A stretch of DNA of 64,000 nucleotides from contig NC_046674.1 in NCBI RefSeq assembly GCF_003369915.1, forward strand, positions 14,632,001-14,696,000, in the 5' to 3' direction. Of this stretch, positions 47,779 to 62,200 are shown piece after piece. Below the pieces are notes generated by a model. The model was not told where the DNA came from and did no database searches. It worked only from the letters and a program-made list of their open reading frames with translations. The position numbers and the translations under genes were made by a program. How positions within the stretch are numbered: the stretch's first letter is position 1; every line of letters starts with the position of its first letter. The stretch is from Drosophila miranda (lineage: Eukaryota; Arthropoda; Insecta; Diptera; Drosophilidae).

Positions 47779-47847
47779 AGTGTGACCATTGTGCGATCGT
47801 CGTAATATCATAAAACTCGAGTTCTCGAGCGCAAGAGCAGTGTAACC
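47779..47847. promoter_or_regulatory. Pair of Ohler Motif-1-like core promoter elements
   Basis: AGTGTGACC at 47779-47787 is the reverse complement of the core GGTCACACT of fly core-promoter Motif 1. A variant, AGTGTAACC, follows at 47839-47847. They lie 2.4 kb upstream of the start codon of the large rightward gene and just past the FAM91 poly(A) site, so a promoter for that gene is the likely role. Confidence 0.45.
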
Positions 47848-50248
47848 AGATAAGCTTTTTCACATCAGATCTAGCTGTTTCCAAAGTGAAGTAGCGGGAA
47901 ACAATTTAAAACAGCGAGCAGCGAGAATTCTAAACTTTTAGGTTAGGGATGGGAAACGAATCGATTTTAATATACTCATATTATCTTTGAATACCAAGCA
48001 TAAAAATAAGAAGTATCAATGAATTGTTATAGCCTTTTGTATCCGATTTTTGATAGAATTCCAGCTTTTTTTAGTCAGGTTAGCTAAAATTTTCTAAAAA
48101 ATACTGGCAACACTGGAGAACGCAAGAGAACGACAATGACACTGAGACTCTCTTTCTGATTGGCACAACAAAAATCCAAAACTTGCAATTCCTGGCGTCG
48201 CGTTTCGCGCTTTTACAGCAAGTAAATTCATTTTGTAATTTGAAATATTGTGCAAAAGTGTAGTTCGAAACGGGCGACGGCTCTGGCAAGAAAAAAACGA
48301 ATCAGTAGCAGCTAAAAAAAGGGAAAAATATTCAGTGAAAAAGTCAACAATGAACAAGTGCACACAGGGGCGTAAAAAGAAAAAAATTCACGGGCCAGCA
48401 AATGCCAATACAAAATAAATTTGTGTGTGGTGGAGGAGGCAAAAACGGAGGCGAGAAAGAGCGAGGAGCGCGCGCATTCTCTCTCGTACGTGTGCTGTGC
48501 TCTCTCTTATCATTTGGGCGGCAATTGTTCTTGCTTCTGCCCACACTTAAAATTTTTTTTCGTTATTTTCAACATTTCATATTTTAGATAATTTTTTTTT
48601 GTATTACACCTGTTCTCAAGTGGCAAAAAAGAGCGTGTACAAGTGTTTCAATTATAAATAGCGTAAGCGACGCCAGCCCAAGGCCACCACCTGTCGAGTG
48701 CATTGTTTACTCGAGCGTGAATTGGCCGTATCCATTCGTTTGCATAAGTCATGCTGATTTGATCGTGAATATTCATTCGATCTGTGAATCCTATTCGTCT
48801 TGCAACTACCAGTGGCTTAATTATCTTCTATTAGATGGAAGTTTCTGGCCAAAACAATCAATGCTGCTTCGTTAGAGCGCACAGTAAGAGAGAGAGAGAG
48901 AGAGAGCACCAAAGAGAGTGATTTGTGCTGCCAGACTGTTCAATTTAGTTGCAGTTTTTAATTCCTTCATTTCCTATTACTCCTATATTTAATATAAATG
49001 CGTAAGCGTCGTATTTATTAATGTTTATTTGCGCCAAATATTGGATTTGTAATTTCAGCCCGTATTTTTTGGTATCGTTATGTGCGGTTTTCTTTTATTT
49101 ATAATGCATGCACGCGATATTTAAAAATGAACCAAACAGCTGTTTGCTGTTCGCTCTCTGTAACCATTGTCGCGTGCTCTCGCTCCCTCTCGCTTGTCGC
49201 TCCCTCTCACCATCTCTCTCTGCACTTTTGGCCATCACACGCACATACACTGGCACAGCCCCAGCGACGTTTTGTTGTCTGTGACTCTTTCTGACGCCGT
49301 TTCTTTTCAGTCCTAACTGTATTAGCGTGAGTAAGCTTTTGGCCGGACAGACGAGCGCGTGTCTAGTAGAATCGAGAATCGGAAAATTCAGAAGTGAGAA
49401 ACAGAGATAAAGCCAAAAGTTCATTATCAAATGCAACAGAACGAGCGGGACAAAGAAGAAGGGAAAAGAAGAGTGAAAATTAAAAGTGAAAAAAGTCCGA
49501 GCGGACGCTGCCCTTGAATTCGTGCGTGTGTGTGTGTGTATGGGTGTGTTCGAGTTGTTTTTTTTTGTATTTTTGCGTGCGTGCCTTTGCTTCCAAAATT
49601 GTTCAATGTAAAAATAAACATTCGATTAGGCTTTTAAAACAAAAGCAACCTTGAAAAGGCACCCAAGAAGCATCGACGAGCGGGCAGCGCTCTTTCAGCT
49701 TTTGCTTTCGACACGGCCGCGGCTATTTTCGTGTGAAAGAAATGCCTGCCCTGCCGCCTGAATCGCCTGAATAGCCTGAATAGTTTTCCCAAGTGTCCAA
49801 TCGGAAAAGTATTCGCAGAACAATTGGAAACACTCGCGCTCGTGTGCGCCTTCCTTAACCTGAAACTCGTTAATTTTCCGAAGCGGTTGCATCCTGTGTA
49901 GAATCGTATTCTTGAATTTATGTAACCTTCATCTCCTGTCCTGCCCTCTACTATCCACAAGGCAAAAACAACGTTCAGGAATTCGCAGGAGCACCCCTCA
50001 CGCACAAAAATTTGGTCGCAGCGGTGGTGGTGGCAGCATGGAGTAGAAGAGGCACGCCACGCACGCCACAAAGGAGCAGGAGCAGGAGCAGCCCGGAAGG
50101 CGGCGCAGGAATGAAGCGCTAATGAATTAACTAATTAAAAAGAGAAAGCCGGCGTAAATAGGCGTTAGCCCGTCATACAATCCGTTAGAGAAAACCAGAT
50201 ACATTGTCTCCTGAAATAGCATCGATAGACACGGCTCCGTGGCTCAGA
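47848..50248 (+). other. 5' UTR region of the large rightward gene
   Basis: Long stretch with no ATG frame of interest, containing a GA run (48886-48906) and many A-rich and T-rich tracts. It probably holds one or more noncoding exons; GT donors and AG acceptors are too many to choose among. Confidence 0.4.
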
Positions 50249-53200
50249 ATGACATCATACGCAAATGACACAACGACGACCACAACCACAGCAGCAGCAG
50301 CAGCAGCAGCAGCAGCGGCGGCTGCCGCAGCGACTGGAGCAGGAAATGCAGCAGCAACGGCAGCAGCCGGCGCAACCCAGGCGGGCGTAGGAGGCGTGGC
50401 TGGTGCAGTTGAATCATCGAAAGTCAAGGCCAAGAGCGGGGATACCCTGCGCATTGGCCGTGGTGGGAGATACAGCGACGAGGACGGCAACAGCTCTGAT
50501 GGACGGGAGAAGGCCGACACCACGCCCGAGAACATCAAGAAGATAGCCGAGATCATGGACCAGACTGCGGATAAGGTTGTCTCTGCGCCGGCCACGCCCC
50601 AGACGCAGCCTCCGCCTCCGCATTCGCATCCGCCCCTATCGCCCCGCCATCAGCTGCTGAGTCAGGTGAATCCGGGCTCTGTGGGCCTGGGCGCTGCCAT
50701 CGATGAGTCAAGCGGCAAGTTCTGTCTTGGCAAGCCGCCGCCATCGCCGGCCGAAAAAGGTGAGCAAAATGGAAGAAGCAGCAAAAACAACAACATTAAC
50801 CACTTTGACAATTGGCTAATTTGCACATGTTGTTGTTGCTTTTTTTTTAAAGTTAATTTGAATTTTTAATGAAGTTATTTTGTGCGAGGGGCGAGTCTTT
50901 GGCCACGGCTAAGCGCAAATATTTATTGCAATAGTCATGCCTGCTGCCACACACACACACACACACACACACGCACCTTGATTGTGTGTGCACAGTGGGA
51001 CAAATTCTCGTTTCTGTTTGCGGGAATGTGGAATGGGATCAACAGCCTTCGCAGCGCGGAGGCAAGTGACATCAGCTGTGCTGTGCGATTTTTTTTGTTA
51101 ATGAGAATTTATGGCATTTTGCGCCAGAAGCAAGGAGTCGTCCAATAAGCCTGCGTACAAGTACAGTGAAAGCTCGCCTGAGGGGCGATGGGTGAAAATA
51201 AATTCCATATATTGTGGGAGTACTTTTCTGGTTTTCGCCTTAAACAGCTTTCACTGTCTTTCAAACTAAATGGATTATGCGGAAACAAGACGTATAGAAT
51301 GGGAATGAGAATAGAGAGTGAATATTCTGCAAAGAAATCTGGTATAAAATAAAGATTTCAAAGTATTGGAAGAGTTGGAGAAAAAGATTCAGATTTTCCA
51401 AATGTTGGAAAAGAAGCTCATTCTAAACTTTTCTTAAAATGGGTGTTCTCTATAGGTTCACTTGTTCTGTTTTTGGTGATGAGATCATTGAGCTCTGTTC
51501 CAAATCTATTTCTCTTTGGGTGGTTTTCTGGACTGTTATTTCCCTGTTCTGTAAAAAGTCAACGAGCAAATGCCCCAACAACAGAGATCCTTAAAAAGGC
51601 AACGCTGCAATAAAGAAACGAAAATTTCCCCACTCGAACGCAGCAGCGGCAGCAGCGGCAGCACCAGGGCCTGTTAAGGTAAACAATTTCCATAATTTGG
51701 TTAAAAATATAAACGAAAACAATTTCAATATTCAGCACATTGCCCGTGGAGCTGTGGAAACATTTGTGTCTAGGAGATTGCCAGCGTGTTCTTTGTTTCC
51801 AACTAAATATTTGTGTGTTAATATTTATAAGCCCGACACAGACAACATTCAATGGTGTCTGTATCTCAATAACCTCCAATCGATCAGCGATCACCGATCA
51901 CCGATCACCGGCCACCGTCTGTGGGTCTGTGGCTGCCGCGCTGAGTCATCCGCATCGAGCGACAGCCCCGCTCCCCGAACAAGTCTTGTTTTTGGCGAAT
52001 GAATTGCGTGCATGGAATATGTGGAATGAAAATGTTGTGTGTGAGATAATGGCCCGGCGACTGCTGAAATTGTGTAAGATTTGGCAAAGCGCAAAGCCCA
52101 ACAAAACTGATAGCAGCAGCAACAACAAAACGCCAGATGTGAAATGCCAGATTTATGAGAAACAAATTGGAGCAGCTACCTTGAGAAGGAAGGTGGTGAT
52201 CTGGGACTGGGACGAGACTGTGTGCTGCCTTGAAGTACGTGTACGGCTGACAATGGGGCCAAAAAGTGAGCCAAAGTGGATTATGTCATGCGGGGAACAT
52301 ATGATTCATTCAGCCGAAAAGGGGGGCTATCTATGGGTGCCTTTGTTCTTTTGGGGAAACGGTCAAATGGCTGTCGCTTTGTAATGGATATTTCCTTTTA
52401 AATGTCTTATTCCTTTTGCGAAAATGATCAGCTATGATCGGCTATCGACTGGTTGTTTTCTAAACTCTTTTATCTTTTTATTATTCCCCGATTGCCCGAT
52501 GGCAAAGTACAACAATTGATAAACCCAAACCATATGGCTTTAGATATACTGTATATTTTGTTTATGTTTTCCCTGTACCTCTCTTTACCTATCAGATCCG
52601 AATCTTTATAAATGTGAAACATTAATTCTTGGCAAACCTCCAAAGGGGGGCCCTCCGCCGTGGCCTTGTTCCCAAATTGATCGTGTTTAGGCCTGCATAA
52701 TTGGTTGATCAAAATTTGGGTATTTCTTGTCAGGGGAATGTCTTGGGAAATTTGCAGAAATATTTCAAGAATTTCGTTAACCTAAGGTGTCATAAAAAGT
52801 GCCACAAAATATAAATAAAATGTAGAACTTTCTATATTTATTTTGACTAGAAGTTGTGTGGGATAATATCGATATTCCACATTTAGATGTCTCTGTCAGA
52901 AGACTGTGGAAGATCTCATTGAACCACTTCCCATCAAAATTCTCGTTCAACTCTCGAGCACTCAAAGAGGATCTCAAGTGTATAATGAAACACCCCACAC
53001 ACGCACACACAGAGCAGCACACAGAGCAACACACGATACCGTCATCAGGCCAGACAATCATCGATAACAATAATCACGACAAACGACCGCGAGTCCGATG
53101 ACCTCATTCAGAGATGACAGATGATGATGCCGATCGGCGGACGGACGCTTTCTCAGCTCAAAAGATATTAATATCCATATTCCCAATAACATTTATTTAA

Positions 53201-56200
53201 ATGTGAAAAGTGAATTCATTAGGCGATTGATTTTCGAACAGTGCCACAAAAAGTGGAACTAAAAACCGAAGCAAAATCTTTATGATTGAATGGTCGCGCA
53301 TGACGTAAGACGCGCACCAATGCAATTAGCAAACCCAATTAGAAACCAATTGGAGCGACCATGCTGCTGGCTTGCCCCTTCGATTAGCAGCGTGTGAAAT
53401 CGTTATCGATCGTCGCCGCGATTACCGCAGAGCTGCATTCGAAAATCCCACCAAAAAAACAAACAAAAACAAGCAATGGAAAAGGCGGCGGGCGGTCGGA
53501 CGGTATCCACTGATCGACTTTCCAAAACGGCAACAAAACAGCTAAACGAAAAAACCAAAAAAAGAAAGAAAAAAATACGTATTGCACTGTAACTACGTTT
53601 TGTTTTATTTATTGCAAAAAAGTAAAAGCGATACACAAACCCCAACAAAAGACTCGGAACGGGCCACTACGCGGCAATGGCCAACAGCAATAATAATAAT
53701 AATAATAGCACTCGCAGTAATACTCGACATTTGTGCCAACAGTTTTCAATTGTTGGTTGGTCGGACGGCGAGTAGGAGAGAGACAGAGGCAGAGGACAGT
53801 CTATAGAGAGGAGAGGGCAACGATAACTCGACTTCAGAGACATTTTATGGCCATGCACAGTGGGCAGCGTAATTACCGTTAGTCGGTACACCCATTGCGG
53901 TCTATTGTCTATCGGTGATCGCTCGTTCAGCACTGTACATTCGAGTATTTCCTGCCCAATTAGTAGATTGCAAATTTAGTGATCTAACAAGCGCATAATG
54001 AACGCCGTTCTACTTTGAATCTAGAAACCAAAGCCAAACGAATCCAAGTAATCGTTGTAATCGAATAATGGAGGTTCGTTGAACCGATTCCATGCGATTA
54101 CAGATGTCTCTTGCAGTAATATTCCTCTGATTGGATATGAAAAGCTTGGATCATTCAAGATCATTACAAATAAACTGTTTGAGACTTATAAGGAAATATT
54201 CAATAATTTTGCTTAGATCAGAGGAAGCCCAAGCGGATGACCTAAAGGGAAAATAATAATAAGTAATATTACAAAAAAAAACAAATGGTCGAATGCACAT
54301 CAATCAAGGGCTAAAGTTCAAGTGTAACTAATTAATTCTAAACATTTTAAACATCGGAGAATCTTTGCTAAAGGTACAATTATTTTAATGATTTAATATG
54401 TGCTTTTAGAAACACGAAAACAAAATGAAAATGGGGTTTATTAGAAGGATAATTGTATGCCATTAGGGTTTGAGTATGATGGGTTTTGAGCCAGCTAATC
54501 TTCGGAAGATCTACAGCCGTATGATGTTCTGTTCAATCCTTCAGAATATGTGTTAAAATAAACATATAATTAATATATCAACACTTGGGCATACTTTTGT
54601 TACTCCCCAGTAAAGCGTAATAATAATGGCGATATTATCACCTTGGCTGTACGCTTTGTTGGCCATCTACTTGGCCCATATTTGGGTTACCCTGATTATT
54701 GGCAACAAATTAACGGCAATAATTATGGTTCGCCCAAATATGGTTATTGATTATTCGTGACCAGAAACTACAGAGACACAGATACAGACGGAAGCACACA
54801 CAGACGAATATTGTGAATATTTTGAAATCTATTGTTGGATCGGACATCTTGCAAATACATTTCGTGGTATACCAAAAACTGTTTCAAACGAAACGGAAGC
54901 CACCTGCAAAGCGGAGCCAAAGTCTGGCAGAGCGTGAAACTTTTGTTTCGACTGGGCTACCGGACCCCGCACACACCCTTACCCGTACCTGTACCTTCCC
55001 CCGAAACGTACAAGTCGAAACCTACAATTGACCGAAATCAGCGAACTCTAACCTTCACTTGGGGGGGGGGCCCTACATATGTACGTGGACGGACACCCTG
55101 CCATAGATCACGATTCCGAGAGGCGGCCCCCTAGACGGTTGAGCTTCCTCGATTCTCTCTATAGAGGCAGGCGGCGGCATAGAGAGTGTGTGCCACTTGG
55201 CGTGGCAAAACCTGAAAGCAAATTGTTTGATTTTCTTCTTTGCTTCTGCTTTTGCCGCGGAAATGTATAGAAATTTACGGAACGGAAGCAGTGGGGGATC
55301 GTCGGGGCCTGCAGGTGGGCGGGCTGCTACTTTCGGGGCCCTACAATCGGATGAACTTGAGGCCGAAAGCGATGTCCATCCGGGCTCTGCCTTCGGGCTT
55401 CCCATAAAAAGAGCGGGCCAAATTAAAGCGGACCTTAAATGGCGCTAATTTCATTAGAAAATAGAACATTTAATTGGATCTGTTCTTTAAAGGAAGACAT
55501 GTACATGTAGGGCAAGGGCTTATTTCCCTTTAAACTGGTTGAGACTTGAGATAATTTATACTAGTAGCCCTTGGCTGTTAAAAGTGCTATAGCTACCACA
55601 ATCTGCACTGTACATCGCTCGTTTGTGGCAGAGGTTTATGTAAAGGCATTGTCTGTGGGTCTTTCAGCTTTCATAATGATCGGATATCGTTGAACAGGTG
55701 TTATTCCCAACTGAAGGGGCTCCTAGGGTGCAGCTCCACTTCTAACTCCCTTCTAGTGGGCGCCCAACACCCTCAATTGATCAGAACCGTTCCTGGGCTG
55801 TATCTTTCTCTGTTGCTTGCCACTTTATGTTGCATGGAGTTCACTTTAATTTACTCTTGCCGCTTAGTTTCGTTTTCACCGCTCTTAAATGGTAATAATA
55901 ATAACTGTGAATAAATGCTAATTAAATTGTTTGTCTGCTTCTGCTTCTGATTCCGATTCCGATTCTTTTCTCTCCGTTGCAGCGGCGGCAGCACAGACCA
56001 GAGCGAGCCACCAGAAGCATCAGATCGGGCACGCTCGCTCCAACAACAGCAACAGCAACAGCAACGACAGCAGCAGCAGAGTGTGCGCCGGCGAGGCAGA
56101 GGAGGAAGACAACTCGACCGAATCGAACTCAACGACGACTGCCACGAAGCAGGCCCTGGCCTTCACCATCGACCACTTTGAGGCCTCGGAGAACGATGCT

Positions 56201-59200
56201 GCGGCACAGGCGGCCCGCTACAAGACCATGATGGAGCGCTTCCAGAACCGACACAAGCGTGGGGCCTCCATGTCCAAGCTGGAGACGGAGAACGCCACCC
56301 CCACGACCGGGACGAACAGCGGCGGCGGCGGTGGCGGCAGCGGCAGGCACTCGCAGAGGAGCAGCCTGGACGCCGGCAGCAGTATGGCCGACGACATGTC
56401 CACGCCCACCTCCGAGCAGGCGCCGCAGGTGAGGCTCCGAGTGCGCGAGCGGAGTGCCTCCCGGGTGCGAGACGCCTCCAAGCGGCACAGCTGGTCGCCA
56501 CGTAGCTCGGGCACTACAGCCCCAGAGCCAACGCCCACGAGTCGTCCAGCTAGCAAATCGAAGCTGCCACCGCCGGCCTCCGCCAAGGGAGCCGCCAACC
56601 AGGTGGCCAACCGCACCGCCAACCAGTTCACGCCCCGCTCCACCGCCATGCAGCTGGCCCTCAGGCATGTGGAGATGATGTGCCCGCAGCCACCGCTGGC
56701 CGATGGCAAGCCCCTCTCGGAGGACGCCGTCAGCGAGGCGGGCACCTACACGCTGGACGGCGACAACTACACGGAGGAGCAGAAGGATCTCATGAACATC
56801 GACCGCAATGCCGCAGCGGCGGCAGCCAAAGCCGCAGCCGCAGTAGCAGCAGCAGGAGCCGCGGCGGGAGTAAAGGTGCGCCCGAAGCAGCTGCCGGTAA
56901 AGTCGAATCGAGGCAGCAATGTGCTGGAGGTGAACTTTTACCACGAGACGCCGCTGCAGGAGCACCCGCCGCAGCACCAGCAGCAGCAGCCACAGAAGAG
57001 CAGCACGGGTGCCTATCTCGATCAGCTGAAGAGTCGTGTGCTGCGCCAACAGGCGCCCCTGTCGCCACCCACTCCGCCCTCGCCGGCGGCCGATGTGGGC
57101 TGCTTCACCAGCGTCACCACCAGCGGAGTGCTGGCCAAGCAGCGGGCCCTGGACACGCATCCCAACAAGCTGACGCGGCACAGCCACAGCCACAGCCTGT
57201 CCACGTCGCAGATCGACAGCTCCGAGTACGTGAGCAACGAGGCCAAGCTGCGCCACACCCAGGCCCTGTCCGGCTCCGCCACGGATCGGCAGAAGGCCGA
57301 GTACCGCCTCAATGTGTTCACCACCAGCACCACCCAGCAGCAGGCACCCCATCAGAAACAGCAGCATCACCAGCTGCCGGAGACGCCACCCACGCCCACA
57401 CAGAGCTCGGACACGGCCCTGATGCAGACCGCGCAGACGAAGCAGGACTGGATCCAGGAGTGGGCGCGCAACGCACGGGCACGCAGTCTCGCCCAGGATG
57501 TGAGCGGCACGAGTGCCAGTCGACGCCAACAGCAGGCCCAGGCCCAGGCCCAGGCACAGGTGAGCCTTCATCAGGGGGAATATCAATGGGGCTTATCCCC
57601 CTCAGTCTTTTTCTGATTAATCGTCTCGAAGAACTCATTTAATTTGCTAATTTTTGGTCAGATTTTAATGAGTGAATCGTATTTAGCGAGGGCTTAGATT
57701 TCAATTAATTTGGCTTACCTCTGACATTGATTAAGTGAGATCCGCGAACGTAAATCTGAAATTCTAGACTGCGATGTTAAGATCTAGAATCGTAAAGAAA
57801 TCTGGTCTGGTGTTCTATGTAAAAGAGGGAGTGATTCACTCAATGCCGGTTTTAATGATACTTTTGTATTTTAAAGAATTAGAAGTAATAGAATCTTTAC
57901 ACAGAATGTTTCTTTCATGCATTCATCATATATACTACACAAAAGTATTTAAGTGCAGCCCTTTCAAGAATTTCAGTCCACAATATTAGAATCTGTTTTG
58001 AAATCTCTAATTTTGAATAGTTTTCGGAATTTCTTGGTCTTCTCCCGCGTTTTCTACTTGAAATGTAAAAACGAAGACATTCTTAGCAGAGACATGAACC
58101 CATGCACATTCTCATGTAAAAAGCGTGTAACATTTTCATTGGCAGCCCCGTAGCACCATTTTAACATCCAATGGATAGTCCTGACATGCATGCAAATCCT
58201 CTCAAATCAGACAATCATTTAAAAAAAAAAGTCATCTAATACAAATATATGCAACTTTGAGTCGAATGCTTCGCCATGGACACATGTAGTTGGGATGTAG
58301 ATAAGTTGTAGGGAAAATGGCAGCTACATTTTAATTTAATTCTTCTTTTCGGGCTTATAGCTCCGTTTTTTGTATCTTTAAAATGGCATGTACTGCCTCT
58401 TTGTCAGGTCAAGAATATCCCTAGTCTATTGGGATCAATCTGTGACAAATATCTAAAGCAAATCACCTGAAATGGAGATGGAATAGGAGCAGTACCTCAG
58501 TTCACACCTAATAAACGCTTTCGTACCGCTCTCTCTACCCGAAACAGCAACTGATGACACGCAGCTACAACTGCTCGGACACTGGCGGGGATTCGCTCAC
58601 CGACGACAGCCTCAGCCTGTACAACCAGCAGCGACAGTATGCGGCCGCCGCCAAGCTTAATCGCAGTCTAGCGGAGCGCTACCGGCTGCTGGGCGACTGC
58701 GACTACGCCAGCGATCCGGCGTTGTGCAGTCACGGGGGCGGAGGAGGACTGGGGCCGGGGCAGGCGGTGGAGTCGCCGTATAAGCCGCCCAAGAGCCCCA
58801 GCAAGATACCCTCGCCGCTGCACACGCTGGGACGTGGGCGCAGTGCCAGCCGGTCGCGGCCGCAGACCGATGCCTATCTGGAGCAGACGGCGGCGGCCAT
58901 CAGCAACCTGCAGCAGTCGCTGTCGCGCAGGAGCTCCGTAAAGTCGCCGGCACAGAGCAGTCCGCAGCACAGCCTGGAGGCAGGGGCGGGCGGTGGCTAC
59001 CGGAGATCGCCGCTGCACCGGGCGCTCATGACCAGCAGCATCAACGAGGCGCAGCTGCAGCTGCTGACCAGCGGAGAGTACCTCCTGAAGCAGCTGCGGC
59101 GCCGCAAGAACTCTCTGGACGATGTGGAGCACGTCGAGCACTTGTACCGCCACGAGCACGCGTACGAGAAGTCGCCGCCTGAGGCGGCTGCCCCGTTGTC

Positions 59201-62200
59201 GCCGCTGCGTCGATCGAGCAGCTTCCAGCAGCAGCAGGGGCAAGGGCAGCATCCGGTGCGGCAGGCCCGACCCAACTTCCAGAACCTGTACACGCCGCCC
59301 GCGGCCCGTCACGCCCACGCCCTGAGCATGGTCCAGCAGCTGAAGAAGTCGGCGAGCAGCAACAACTTCGACCAGGCCTACAGCGACTACGACAACGAGC
59401 TGCAGTACTACATCAACGACGAGGACGAGCTGGGCACCACCGGCGCCTACTACTCCAGCAACGAAGAGGACGAGGTGGAGGAGTCCCAGGGCTCGGTGCC
59501 GCTCACCAACACGCGGATGAACAAGGCCCTGCTCATGCGCATCGAACGGAGCAAGCAGCGGGTGGCGGGCACCGGACAGACCCAAGCCAAGCCCTCCTCA
59601 GCGCCGGCTGGCAAGCTGAGCGCTGCCCAGGCAGGGGCAGGCCTCGTGGCATGCCCCAACACGCCCGAACTGCCGCGACGCGGCATCAGGAGTGCCTCGC
59701 GGGCGGCTCCCGGCTCTGGGCCCAAGACCCGCCAGTCGATGCCGCGCGAGACGAGCTTGAGTCGATTGGCCCAGCAGGTGCCCAGCTCCCTGGCCAACGC
59801 CAAGAAGCAGCTGCTGCAGACGGCCAACGCCAGCGTGGCTGCCGGTGCCAGGGAACAGCGAGTGCAGCCCAAGTATATGGACATCTCCAAGTACAAGCCG
59901 GCACAGTCGAACAGCTTTCTGCGGAAGAACGACGCCAAGAGCACGCTGAAGCCGTCGGACCAGATGAAGCGCAGTCCCAGTGCCAGCTCCATGGGCCTGA
60001 GCCGGGGCGAGGGCACCCGTGCCAGCAATCGCAGTGTGCGGAGCACCGTCTCCGCCATGAACACCAGTACCACATCCCTGGGCGGCAGCAATTCCGGTAA
60101 CCGGGCCTCTTCCGCTGCCCGACGAGATGCCTCAGGTTAGTGGATACTTTTTTTGCACACAAATTGCCCACAATTTCAATAATACAATACAATAATGCTT
60201 AAATCTTTCAGTTAACAAGCAAAAAGAGGCCGAGATGGCCATGTGGAAGCGTCGTTCGACATACGACCCCATGAAGGCGGCAGCCGAGGATCGTCGCAGA
60301 AAGGAGGAAGCGCGTCGTGTCCAGAACCAGACGCAGAGTCAGCAACAGATGAACGACGAGGCCGATGAAGTGCCTTTCGAGAGGTAATTTAGATGGTCCG
60401 CCAAGTGGCAAGGCGTCCAAGGGTTTCGTTTCCCCCGATTCCCACTCTAAAATAGATAATATCTGTAGGTGATTCGAATGTGTTAAACCCCCAACTCGTT
60501 TGTTCTTAGTCCAACCCCTCCCCGAATACTAGAGTGTTTTGTTCTTACCAAGAGGTGTTTTTTTTCTAGTGATATAAGAACAAGGAATGAATACTCCAAT
60601 TAGACTTTTGATATAAGAGAATCAAGGCACAATCGTTTACTAGTTAACTTCAGGAATGAGATTTGTCTTAGTTCATTATAGACTTTTGGTGTAAGAAATA
60701 TTACCTAGCGAAGAAATAGCAAAGAGTTTATACTAGTAAAAGTAAGCGTCTAGAACAGTTCCTTTTTTGAAGTTTTCTTTACCTTTTCCTAAATTTTTAA
60801 CAGATCTATATTCCCTGCATTTGAGGAACCCCTTTAAAAGGTATCAATGCACATGCATTCATGTTTTTGTGTCTTCAGATAACCGTTTTTCATCAACGGT
60901 ACTCAAAGAGTTTAGGGATATATTAGCTTTGTGGTGGATGTGGATGTCCATAGATGTCTAGATCTCAGAGACCATAAGAGCGAGAGCATTACAGATTTTG
61001 TAATATCACACTGTTAGAAGTGTAAATCTGGGTCATACACCGTTTTAAAGAAAACTGAAAACGCATTCATAGATAATGACCATATCTACCAGATTGGATC
61101 ATTATTATAGCCAGAATGAATAATTCAACTCATTCTCTCTCTATCTCTCTCTCTCTCTCACTCTACCCCGTGCGCCCGCTGGCGGAGGTGAACGAGATAG
61201 CCATACAGCTGCTGGTGGAAAGATAGAGAGAGAGAGACACAGATATAGCGTAAAAATGGCAACAAATAAAATATTTTCAAATTCGAATAAAATTGGACAT
61301 TATGTATTGGGTGAAAAGGGGATATACGAAGTGTAATCCTCTCTGTTTTGACCCTTTTTACTCTCATGACAAGATCGAACCAAATTGAAATAGTTCCTGT
61401 TTGGGAACAGCGATACCAAAAGACATATCAAATATGTAGTATAGGTCACATAAATCATAAATGTATAAGAGTATAAGAATAAAAGTATAAAAGTCGAGCC
61501 GCGGCCCCTGCCGCGTTACTGAATTTTATGTTAGAAAGGAGAGGGCTTCAGCTACTAAGAAATAGTCTCATGTTTTACTAGTAAAAGTTACTAGTTAATC
61601 TAGCCATAGTTGTAAAAAGCGTCTCAAGTCGCTCTTTTTGTAATCTTTTAACCCTTTCCTACATTTTTGAACAGATCAATACTATTTTCAATTGAAGAAT
61701 TCCCTTAAAAGGTATCAAGGCATATGCCATTAACGTGTTTCCTATGAAGATATATGTAGCTTGGAATAATAGTTTTGCTCAGACCATTCAAGAATAATCT
61801 AGACAGCTCTTGAACATCAGGTCTCTCTCATTTAGATCCCACTCAAATGTCAATTGTGGCGAATACTTTCCATACTATATTTTAGCTGCTTAGATATCAC
61901 TCATCATACAATATGTAGTATTCCTCCCAGGATGGAGGGTTTCAGATTCAAAATTATTTATTCTCTCAATACATTACGTTTCCCTCTAGTAAATATGTTA
62001 GCTTTAAGCAGACTCTGTTGAACTTTCTCGATTTGATTTGTGATTTGTAACATTATTTATTTTGGTTCTTTTACCATTAGCCTAAGGTTGTGGGTAATAT
62101 CGCGGCTAGAGGTAAAGGTGCGTTTCGGCCATAGCCACTCAAGTCACTTAATACGTATAGCTATCCATATAATCCTAAAACTACTACTCTACATATATCT

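Noticed and set aside
52189..52230. A WDWDETV segment resembling the HAD phosphatase DxDxT motif in intron 1 of the large gene
   Set aside because: It arises from a short CTGGGACTGGGACGAGAC repeat; no other HAD motifs follow and the frame has no splice context.
56129..57586. A 485-codon antisense frame in the large rightward gene
   Set aside because: Leu/Arg/Gly-rich mirror of a Gln/Ala/Ser-rich exon whose sense frame is in phase with its neighbours.
58668..59585. A 305-codon antisense frame opposite the third exon of the large gene
   Set aside because: Same shadow effect; no splice or promoter context on that strand.
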